From: Oreohelix idahoensis
Taxonomy: Eukaryota; Mollusca; Gastropoda; Stylommatophora; Oreohelicidae
Reading direction: 5' to 3'
DNA length: 64,000 nucleotides
Assembly: GCA_024509875.1 (NCBI GenBank)
Contig: JAMPIV010014149.1
Location: 53,976-117,975 of the forward strand
Of the stretch, positions 12,201 through 24,200 are shown piece by piece. The notes beneath the pieces are model-generated. The model had not been told where the DNA came from and did not search any database. It saw only the letters and a program-made list of their open reading frames with translations. Position 1 is the first letter of the stretch, and each line of letters begins with the position of its first letter. The position numbers and the translations under genes are program-made.

Positions 12201-15200
12201 ACAGTTTAGGTTTTTGTGTGTATCGTAAGATACATCACAGCAGATGATTCATCGATGTCATATTAAAGGTATTAATTTTTTGTGGGTCATGACACAGTAT
12301 AAGCTCAAACCATCAATGGTACTAGCAGAGATGATGTAAAAGGTACAAGTTTTTGTGTGTATCATGAGATATATCACCACAGATGATTCACCCATGTCAT
12401 ATTAAAGGTATTAATTTTGTGTGTGTGTCATGACACAGTATAAGCTCCCACTATCAATGGTATTAGCAAAGATGATGGACCCAAGTTATATAAAAATTAA
12501 AAGGCTTTTGTGTGGAGGGTTGACCGGTTCATTTCTCGCTGCCTTTCACCTTCCCTAACACAAAAGCAGAGTTAGGCAACCAATTAAAGCTGGGTAGACT
12601 GAAGCATGACACTACCAGGTTTCTTCTTCTTCCTATTTTGTCCTGAAAAGGACGTTGGTTGCGTTGTGTCTGTTTACAGCGGAGCTGCGATATCTGCGCC
12701 TTTCGGCCAACACATCCGACTTCAGCACGGCATTTTTTGGGACCGGGTTTGCCTTCCCTCTTCGATCCCTACTCTCTCAGCCAGACTGCAGTGATGCAGC
12801 CTGTTTCCAGGACCACCACGTGGAGGTGGAGTAGGGTCTTGGTCAGCTCTGATTCGCTGACCCTGACGCAAGCAGTCAAGCTATGGGTCGCTGACTGCAT
12901 TCTCTATTGCTGCGTCTTTGAGTCCCTACCGGGGCAAAGTCTTTACAGACAGGGGGTATGATGTGTTGGTGTTGTGGGTAGTGGGTTTCCCCCCTTGCTT
13001 CACCCTAGGCCTAGTGAATTCTTGTTCATGAAAGGAGCGACCATTGCGGTGTCAGTCTCTTGGCCTAGCAAAACCTCTCATACCCCAAGATCGTTGTGCG
13101 TGGTGAAGAGCCACACCCTCCTCGATGTAGTCCTGGTAACTGAGGGTGCGAATCCTCAGGCTAAACACAATGGATCTAGAGGAGCAAACCTCGATAATAA
13201 AACCGGTGCACTACACCGTACACGCCCTCAGTGGGTGGGAAGGAGCCAGATGGATACTGAACAAGTCTTGGGAGTGGAAACGAGTGTGGACTGCTCCCTG
13301 AAGATCGGAACCCATCATACAGGCACAGAGACTCAGGATGTGACGATCCTATTGCCTTCAACTCTTGGTCACATGCCTAGAGCCTCGGAGAACTCGGCGT
13401 AACCAGCAGGCAATTTGGTGGCGTGGAATGAGCACTGTGAGCCCTACCTTGGCTACGTATCACAAGGAGATGCAGAAACACCCCCTTTATCTCCCCCAGA
13501 GCTGGCACAGTACACTTCTGGCTTCTACCCAGGGCGGTAGGAAATCCACAGGCACCCCCCAGCATCACAATGCCATGAAGATGACCAAGTTAAAACTTAC
13601 TAACTCATACCTGGCAGAGCAAGTCCTCCATCAGATGCGGCCGATGCTGGGCCCACTGGCGGCTGGACACGTCCCGATCCCCATCGAGACCTGCACGGGG
13701 AGCCCACCCCGGCTAAAAAAAGCAGAGAAGGCTACTCTCCAAACCTCCGATGTCTTGCGGGCAGTGTTAGGATGTGCAAGAACATGGACAGGAAGACTCC
13801 ACAACTTCCCCACTGAAGACACGCCCACGACGACCGTTGCCTCAATTGGCTGTGTGTGGTGTACCCGGAAACGGGGCCTCCCAGTACTGAGGCATAGTTA
13901 AGTCCCCGATGTCACTTATCGGTGCAGAGTTGAGAGAGATGGCTGAGCATCACAATCCCCCCTGTGTTGCAGCATGTTGAGAACCCAGCATTGCACACTA
14001 AGCTTGGGGGGATCACTTGGGCACCAGACTTAATACTGGCTCTTGACTGGATGGCCGCTTGCACGAGATTTCTACAATGGAGAGATGACAGGTGGTGGGT
14101 ATCTGGAAGTGGCTCTGTGCAGGACGTGAGGATTCCTTGGGGGAGCCCAGAACCAGAGCACAGCATTGTGCAAGCTCTGCATAGTTGGAGAGCCCCCCTG
14201 GATGACGGGGAATGTACAGTGTGCCACCCCACCTATCCCCAACTGCTAACTTAGAACCAGAAGTGGGGTCCTCTGTATGCGTGCCAGGCCAGGATAAAAT
14301 GCCTGGGAAAGAGACTGGAGCTCAGAACTCCCCAGCTCAAAGTTGCAGGATGGCAGAAAAACCACGGGTCTTTTTTGAAGATAATGCAACCATATTTTCA
14401 CCATACGAGCTCAGACGTCGCCTCGGTAAATAAGGTCCGCGCAGAGCAGTGACACCCCCAGGCTGCTTGCGAATAGTCTACTACTGGGAACATAAACAGA
14501 TTAGGGATGAGCCCACTCTCCCGTTGAACAGGTGCTAAAGTCGTAGATACTGGGCCAGAAGGCGCACCGGAAACCACAGTATCACGCAACTCGATTTTTT
14601 TGTTATGGATGAGTACACCGTCAAATAAATCTCGTTCTGGTGCTCGCCCTGTGGAGCTCCACCAGGCAGGTGCAGTGCCGGGCTCTGAGCCTCGACAGAG
14701 CCCACCTTCAGCTACTGGAGGACCCTCTAGACCGCCTTGTGGAGTCAGCAGACGGCGGAGGAGAACTACTGACCGAAACAAAACAGAAAAAGAGAAACCC
14801 AGAGTGCCACTTGTCATGATGCACTGGAATGCAGAGGGAGTGAACAGCAAGCAGGCTGGATACAGCAAAAAGACAGAGCTGGAAAACATCTTGTATGAGA
14901 AGCAAGTCAGTGTTTGCTGTATCCAAGAGACTCACTTGAAAGCAGATCAAACCTTTAAAATAAGGGGATATCAATGCTTCAGATCCGACAGACAAGATAG
15001 ACGAAAAGGAGGAGTACTTACTCTTGTAAGGAATAACATTCATGCACACGAAAGGAAAACCTACATGGATGGAGCAGAATATCAGCTGTTGCAGATAAAG
15101 GTAGACAAGATGGAAATAGAACTCCTGAACTATTACTGTCCGAACAACAAACCCCTGAGCCTCAGCTCTATACAGGTACCAGCCACCAACTTTATAGCAG

Positions 15201-18200
15201 TTGGAGACTTTAATAGCCACTCCCAGAGCTGGGGCTATAACCATCTGGATCACAGAGGTGAAGAGGTTGAAACTTGGCAAGATGACCACTCCCTAATCCT
15301 AGTCAATAATGCCACAGATACTCCTACCTTCTACTCCAGAGGATGGCACACAACTTCAACTCCAGATCTTGCCTTCGCCACCCCAGATATAGCTGGATCT
15401 ATTAGTAGAGAAGTAGGAGACCAACTAGGGGGAAGCGACCATCGCCCAATCTTTCTTACTGTCCAGAGTGTAACTCTCAATACAGGCCCAGCCATTACAA
15501 GATGGAACTACAAAAAAGCCAACTGGGGTTTATTCAGGCATCAGGTGAACACGCTGCTGTCTACCCTCAAGGTACAGAACTGAGACATTAATGAAGTGGT
15601 AAAAGACTTCAACAGAAGCATACTACAAGCTGCAAAAGAAACCATTCCCAAAGGATGCCGGCGTAACTACATACCATACTGGTCCAGCACACTCCAAGAA
15701 CGTCAGGAAGCTATGGACAGGGCTAGAAAGGACGCAGAGTCTCAGCCTTCACTTTTTTTTTTTTTTTTTTTGCGTACGCCCGCTAATACTCGAGGCGAAA
15801 TCTCAGGTTATTATTTTTTATGTCTAACCTGACATTGATTTTACGTGAGTATCCCTTTATTTCTTGTACAGAGACAGGTGTCCCTCGCCATTCAGGCAAA
15901 TACTCGCCGATTTCGGAGGTACCCATTGCAGCTGGGTCGGCTCAGGAGCCGCCAGTCCCTGGTCGACGACACTTCTTCAAATGTTCTCACCAGGTCTTGA
16001 GTTAATCCAGTCCAAATCCCGGTCGACGAAAAATCCTCAAATGCCGTCGCCCGGGTTTGATCCTGTATCACCCGGTCGCCAGAGCGGTGTTGTAACCACT
16101 ACGCTAGCGCGGCTAGCCTTCACTTGAAACTCACAACAAATGGAAAAAGGCTGTAGCAGAGTTTCAGAGAACAAAGCTAGAAGAAAAACGGAAAAGCTGG
16201 AGAACTAAAACGGCATCGCTGAACCTTGAGAAAGACGGCAGGAAACTTTGGGAGATTAGTCGTCTCTAAATGAAGAGCGTTCCTCACCTAGGCAGACTAT
16301 CACATTGGATGAAGGTGGCAAACTTTTCAGAGGAAAACAAGCTGCAGACTTGTTTGCTAGAAGATACAGTTCAGAAAGCAACTTACCCATTAACATAGAC
16401 CATCAGAGAGAGATAAGAAAAGAAATACTGGCAACCATGGGACAGACAGATACTCCTGCCCCAATGAGGGAACCCATCACACTAGGAGAACTACAGAAGG
16501 CTATTTCCAAGCTTAAGTTTCAAAAGTCACCCGGCCCAGACAAAATCAGCAACGAAATGCTAGTAAATCTGAGCTCAGCAGCAAAGACAAAACTGCTTGA
16601 GATATTCAACCACAGCTGGTTGAAAGGAACGGTACCCCAAGTATGGAGAGAAGCCATCACAATACCCATACTAAAGAAAGGGAAATGTAAGACCGAGGCT
16701 GCTAGTTACCGGCCAATCAGTCTCACAAGCTGTGTTGGGAAGACTATGGAGCGAATAGTCAACCACAGATTGAAATGGTATTTAGAGTCTGAGCAGATCC
16801 TGGTGCCGGAACAAGCTGGATTTAGAGAATGCTACAGTATAGAAGACCAAGTTACTTACTTGTCTCAAGCAATAGAAGATGCCTTCCAGGAGAAGAAAAA
16901 AGGTCCTAACGATCTGGGTCGACTTCAAGCAGGCCTTTGACAAGGTGTGGAAAGATGGCCTCATTGCAAAACTTAGGAGAAGTGGAATCCAAGGCAACAT
17001 GATGAAATGGATCCAGTCATACTTGCATAACAGGAGAACTAGAGTCACTCTTGACGGTCTGCAGAGCAGAAAAGTGTTGCTCCATCAGGGGGTACCTCAA
17101 GGAGGAGTAATTTCCCCAACACTCTTCCTTGTTTACATCAATGACCTGGTGAAAGATCTCCCTGCAGGAGTGAAAGCTGCCTTATATGCAGATGACCTAG
17201 TACTCTGGTGCGCTGATGAAAATGTCACCACAGCAAATTATAGAATGCAGCGGGCAGCAGACATGCTAGTGTCATGGGCAGAGAAATGGCTTATCACAAT
17301 AAACACAGACAAAACCTCCACAACACTGTTCTCCCTCGCCCCCAAGGACAAATCAGCTAACATACACCTAGGGACAACCGTGATCAAGGAAGAAAGCTAC
17401 CCCACCTATCTTGGGGTGACATTTGACCAAAGGCTTACATGGAATAAGCATATTGAAAATGCAGAAGGAAAGGCCTGAAGACGACTAGGCATACTCAGAA
17501 AATTAGCAGGTACCAACTGGGGAGCAAATGAACGAAATCTAAAGAAGATTTACAATGGAGTAATAAGACCACACTTAGAGTTTAGCTCAGCAGCATGGTC
17601 ATCAGCTGCTAACTCACATCTGCAGTCTTTGGACAAGGTGCAAAATCAAGCTCTCAGGCTCATTACAAGAGCCATGAAAACTACACCAATATCAGAGATG
17701 CAGAAGGTTGCTGGATTACAGACATTGTCCCATAGAAGAGACACAAAAAGCATGATCCAGATGGAAAAGTACAACAGTATGCCAACACACCCAATGAAGG
17801 CAAGACTAGATGATCTGGCAATGGGACGTCTAAAACGTAGCAGCTTTGTGCATCGGGGAAAAAGACTTAAAAGACAGCATCAAGAAGACCTATCCATGAA
17901 GACAACACCACTGAAGCCCACCCTATACCCTGTACCATGGGAACAGGCCAGCAGTGCCCTCCAAATTAATACATCAGTCAGTGGTCTCACAAGTGGATAT
18001 GAGTATAGCGATCTGCAAAAACGAACTGCTACATTGAATATGCTCCAAGAAAGCTATCCTGATCAATCATGGATACATGCCTATACAGATGGATCAGCAA
18101 CAAATGCTGTTAGGAATGGAGGTGCCGGTATCTTTATCTCATATCCTGACAACCACTATCAGACTAGGCACATTCCCACTGATAAATTCTGTTCCAACTA

Positions 18201-21200
18201 TACAGCCGAGGTTCAAGCTCCAGAGCAAGCTGCAAATATGATTTATAACACCAACTCTGACTGCCACCAGGTAGTCATCCTCATAATGTACTGTCTGTCC
18301 TGCAAGCTCTCAAGGGTGGTAAACTCCCGCATCTGAGAAATGAACTAAACAAGGTAGCTGCCAAAAAGAACCATACTTCAGTGGGTACCATCTCATTGTG
18401 GTGTACCCGGAAATGAAAAGGCAGATAAACTTGCAAAAAAGGGAGGAGAATGTGAACAAGAAGATAATGAAGTCACATACTTTTTGAGAAAAAGAGAGCT
18501 ATCCAGACTATCAGAAGAGAGCAGAATCAACCGAACGATGACTACCACACTCTTGACTGGCAGGGAGATAACCATTTTTTTGCCTCAGGACAGGGCATAA
18601 CAAACTGAATAAACACATGCACAACCTACGATTGTCTGCTTCACCACTGTGCACATGTGGATTAAACGAACAAACTGCTGAGCATGTTCTACAGGATTGT
18701 CCTCTGTATGACCAGTTAAGAAAGATATACTGGCCCAATGACTCAACACTAAACTCAAAGCTATATGGAGCTAAAGAGGAACTTCAAACAACAGTCGAAT
18801 TCATCATGAGAACTCGTCTGACGGTGTAAACATTAAAGATGCGATCGCAAGAAGAAGAAAAAGAGTCCCTACCAGGTTTCAAACCTGATAACTTTGCATG
18901 GAGAAGCAAGTACTTTAACCACTCTGCCAATCGGTGGTCAAAGACGATGTGCCCATCATCATCATGTAGCATGTCCTTTGCAGAACGTCGCTCTCATCAC
19001 AGCCCGCCTGAAAGACTCTCGATCTCTAGCCAGCCCTCCTGCCTCCTCCAATGTCATGTTCAAGGTGTCTTCAATGTCCTGTGTCCACCGTCGTCTTGGT
19101 CAGCCCCTGCCTCGCCTTCCAGGTACCATACCCTCCATCACTGCTCTCTCTAAGCCACTATGGCGTTTAACGTACGATGTGCCCAGGTTATATAAAAGGC
19201 CTTCACCAAACTTTTGCCCAGCACTCCTGTCCTGTGCCATCCAATCAAGGTCTTTCCATGTCTTCAATAGACTGCCTTGTAATGCTGTCAACAAGTTTCT
19301 TCAGTGTGTGTACTATCCAATGCCAGCACCTTCTTCTCACCTTTTGTTCCACACTGGTGATCTTCTCACTTCATTTCTTTTACGTATCAATGTATCATAA
19401 CTTATGTGTATTAATTTACCATAACTTATACATATCGACGTATCATAGCTTATAAGTATATCAATGTAACGTAACTTACGTGAATCCCCAACCATCAATA
19501 GCACTCGCAAAAATGACATTTCCCAGCTCAGGTGAGAAGTAAATATTCTTGTGTTCTTCTTCATCCTCAATGACAGTCCAGTCATATGACTGATGGAAAG
19601 ATGTTACAAAAAAATATTAGCTAGAACTCATTACTTCACCCTCAATGACAGTCCATTCATATGACTGATGGAGGGATGTTACAAAACTGTTAACTAGAAC
19701 TCATTAACTCATCCTCAATGACAGTTACAAGAACTCTAATTTTTCAAATACAGATCATTAACAACTGGTCATTTTGATGTAAGTTTGCAAGTTTACTGAA
19801 CTGAGCTAGTTACATCCAGTGGCATGAACAAAATACTCATTAATTTCCCTATTTGCTCCATACGGAATATGAAGCCACAATTGTAACTTCTTGCAGGAAG
19901 ACTGCACCAAGCATTTATGTATTGGTGGCTTCTGTGGTAATTAGTTCTGCATGAGATGGCCAACCTCATACACAACCTTATATTTGTCACCTTGTTTGAC
20001 ATGATGAGATGGCCAACCTCATACACAACCTTATATTTGTCACCTTGTTTGACATGATGAGATGGCCAACCTCATACACAACCTTATATTAGTCACCTTG
20101 TTTGACATGATGAGATGGCCAACCTCATACACAACCTTATATTTGTCACCTTGTTTGACATGAGATGGCCAACCTCATACACAACCTTATATTAGTCACC
20201 TTGTTTGACATGATGAGATGGCCAACCTCATACACAACCTTATATTAGTCACCTTGTTTGACATGAGATGGCCAACCTCATATACAATCGTATATTAGTC
20301 ACCTTGTTTGACATGATGAGGTGGCCAACCTCATGCACAATCGTATATTAGTCACCTTGTTTGACATGATGAGATGGCCAACCTCATGCACAATCATATA
20401 TTAGTCACCTTGTTTGACATGATGAGATGGCCAACCTCATACACAACCTTATATTAGTCACCTTGTTTGACATGATGAGATGGCCAACCTCATACACAAC
20501 CTTATATTAGTCACCTTGTTTGACATGACGAGGTGGCCAACCTCATGCACAATCGTATATTAGTCACCTTGTTTGACATGATGAGATGGCCAACCTCATG
20601 CACAATCGTATATTAGTCACCTTGTTTGACATGATGAGATGGCCAACCTCATACACAATCGTATATTAGTCACCTTGTTTGACATGATGAGGTGGCCAAC
20701 CTCATGCACAATCATATATTAGTCACCTTGTTTGACATGAGGAGATGGCCAACCTCATACACAACCTTATATTAGTCACCTTGTTTGACATGATGAGGTG
20801 GCCAACCTCATACACAACCTTATATTAGTCTCCTCTTAGGACACGACTGAGGAAGTAGTACTCTTATTCTTTCTTTGTCTGCTCCGAGACCCCCAGGAAC
20901 TACAGGAGACCCCCAGGAACTACAGGAGACCCCCCAGGAACTACAGGAGACCCCCAGGAACTACAGGAGACCCCCAGGAACTACAGGAGACCCCCAGAAA
21001 CTACAGGAGACCCCCAGGAACTAGTAGGGCACCACAACATAAGGTAAGAAATTTGCCAGCATTAACATATTAGTTCAGATACACAGCTATCGTTACTGAA
21101 TTACTGGGAAATTAACAATCACTCAGTATTCCCTTTGCAGGAAACATGCACCAAAGCATTCATGTACTCGCGGGACAGTGGTTTCTGTAGTAATTTGCAC

Positions 21201-24200
21201 AATCTCATTTAAGTCCTGTTTGATGTATATATGAATGGTATGGTAGCCCCACAACTTCTTCTTCTTCTTCTTCTTGCGATCGCAACTTTGATGATTACAC
21301 CGTCAGACGAGTTCTCATGATGAATTCGACTGTTGTTTGAAGTTCCTCTTTAACTCCATATAGCTTTGAGTTTAGTGTTGAGTCATTGGGCCAGTATATC
21401 TTTCTTAACTGGTCATACAGAGGACAGTCCTGTAGAACATGCTCAGCAGTTTGTTCGTTTAATCCACATGTGCACAGTGGTGAAGCAGACAATCGTAGCT
21501 TGTGCATGTGTTTATTCAGTTTGTTATGCCCTGTCCTGAGTCGAAAAATAGTTGTCTGTCCCTGCCGGTCGAGAGTGTGATAGTCGTCTTTGGGTTGGTT
21601 CTGTTCTCTTCTGATAGTCTGGATAGCTCTCTTTTTCTCAAAGTATGTGACTTCATTATCTTCTTGTTCACATTCTCCTCCCTTTTTTGCAAGTTTGTCT
21701 GCCTTTTCATTTCCGGGTACACCACAATGAGATGGTACCCACTGAAGTATGGTTCTCTTTTTGGCAGCTACCTTGTTTAGTTCATTTCTCAGATGCGGGA
21801 GTTTACCACCCTTGAGAGCTTGCAGGACAGACAGTGCATCTGTGAGGATGACTACCTGGTGGCAGTCAGAGTTGGTGTTATAAATCATATTTGCAGCTTG
21901 CTCTAGAGCTTGAACCTCAGCTGTATAGTTGGAACAGAATTTACCAGTGGGAATGTGCCTAGTCTCATAGTGGTTGTCAGGATATGAGATAAAGATACCG
22001 GCACCTCCATTCCTAACAGCATTAGTTGCTGATCCATCTGTATAGGCATGTATCCATGATTGATCGGGATAGCTTTCTTGGATCATACTCAATGTAGCAG
22101 TTCGTTTTTGCAGATCATTATACTCACATCCACTTGTGAGACCACTGACTGTTGTATTAATTTGGAGGGCACTGCTGGCCTGCTCCCATGGTACAGGGTA
22201 TAGGGTGGGCTTCAGTGGTGTTGTCTTCATGGATAGGTCTTCTTGATGCTGTCTTATAAGTCTTTTTCCCCCGATGCACAAAGCTGCTACGCTTTAGACG
22301 TCCCAATGCCAGATCATCTAGTCTTGCCTTCATTGGGTGCATTGGCATACTGTTGTACTTTTCCATCTGGATCATGGTTTTTGTGTCTCTTCTATGGGAC
22401 AATGTCTGTAATCCAGCAACCTTCTGCATCTCTGTTATTGGTGTAGTTTTCATGGCTCCTGTAATGAGCCTGAGAGCTTGATTTTGCACCTTGTCCAAAG
22501 ACTGCAGATGTGAGTTAGCAGCTGATGACCATGCTGCTGAGCTAAACTCTAAGTGTGGTCTTATTACTCCATTATAAATCTTCTTTAGATTTCGTTCATT
22601 TGCTCCCCAGTTGGTACCTGCTAATTTTCTGAGTATGCCTAGTCGTCTTCGGGCCTTTCCTTCTGCATTTTCAATATGCTTATTCCATGTAAGCCTTTGG
22701 TCAAATGTCACCCCAAGATAGGTGGGGTAGCTTTCTTCCTTGATCACGGTTGTCCCTAGGTGTATGTTAGCTGATTTGTCCTTGGGGGGCGAGGGAGAAC
22801 AGTGTTGTGGAGGTTTTGTCTGTGTTTATTGTGATAAGCCATTTCTCTGCCCATGACACTAGCATGTCTGCTGCCCGCTGCATTCTATAATTTGCTGTGG
22901 TGACATTTTCATCAGCGCACCAGAGTACTAGGTCATCTGCATATAAGGCAGCTTTAACTCCTGCAGGGAGATCTTTCACCAGGTCATTGATGTAAACAAG
23001 GAAGAGTGTTGGGGAAATTACTCCTCCTTGAGGTACCCCCTGATGGAGCAACACTTTTCTGCTCTGCAGACCGTCAAGAGTGACTCTAGTTCTCCTGTTA
23101 TGCAAGTATGACTGGATCCATTTCATCATGTTGCCTTGGATTCCACTTCGCCTAAGTTTTGCAATGAGGCCATCTTTCCACACCTTGTCAAAGGCCTGCT
23201 TGAAGTCGACCCAGATCGTTAGGACCTTTTTCTTCTCCTGGAAGGCATCTTCTATTGCTTGAGACAAGTAAGAAACTTGGTCTTCTATACTGTAGCATTC
23301 TCTAAATCCAGCTTGTTCCGGCACCAGGATCTGCTCAGACTCTAAATACCATTTCAATCTGTGGTTGACTATTCGCTCCATAGTCTTCCCAACACAGCTT
23401 GTGAGACTGATTGGCCGGTAACTTGCAGCCTCGGTCTTACATTTCCCTTTCTTTAGTATGGGTATTGTGATGGCTTCTCTCCATACTTGGGGTACCGTTC
23501 CTTTCAACCAGCTGTGGTTGAATATCTCAAGCAGTTTTGTCTTTGCTGCTGAGCTCAGATTTACTAGCATTTCGTTGCTGATTTTGTCTGGGCCGGGTGA
23601 CTTTTGAAACTTAAGCTTGGAAATAGCCTTCTGTAGTTCTCCTAGTGTGATGGGTTCCCTCATTGGGGCAGGAGTATCTGTCTGTCCCATGGTTGCCAGT
23701 ATTTCTTTTCTTATCTCTCTCTGATGGTCTATGTTAATGGGTAAGTTGCTTTCTGAACTGTATCTTCTAGCAAACAAGTCTGCAGCTTGTTTTCCTCTGA
23801 AAAGTTTGCCACCTTCATCCAATGTGATAGTCTGCCTTGGTGAGGAATGCTCTCTTCATTTAGAGACTTGACTAATCTCCAAAGTTTCCTGCCGTCTTTC
23901 TCAAGGTTCAGCGATGCCGTTTTAGTTCTCCAGCTTTTCCGCTTTTCTTCTAGCTTTGTTCTCTGAAACTCTGCTACAGCCTTTTTCCATTTGTTGTGAG
24001 TTTCAAGTGAAGGCTGAGACTCTGCGTCCTTTCTAGCATTGTCCATAGCTTCCTGACGTTCTTGGAGTGTGCTGGACCAGTATGGTATGTAGTTACGCCG
24101 GCATCCTTTGGGAATGGTTTCTTTTGCAGCTTGTAGTATGCATCTGTTGAAGTCTTTTACCACTTCATTAATGTCTCTGTTCTGTACCTTGAAGGTAGAC

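Larger units (their letters stand above)
12931..18868 (+). mobile_element. Family-1 LINE, copy A (full length, interrupted)
   Basis: Starts GGGGCAAAGTC exactly as copy D and ends GATGCGATCGC plus a GAA tail. The first ~1.6 kb holds degenerate ORF1-like frames with no zinc knuckle seen. ORF2 (EN-RT-RNase H) follows at ~14627-18828. An S2 SINE sits inside at 15755-16114. It is antisense to EFL1 in intron 7. An I/Jockey-type placement is inferred from EN, RT and a terminal RNase H. Confidence 0.9.

Noticed and set aside
19948..20828. Regularly spaced repeats resembling a CRISPR array
   Set aside because: The whole 53-bp unit is repeated with no unique spacers, in a eukaryotic intron.
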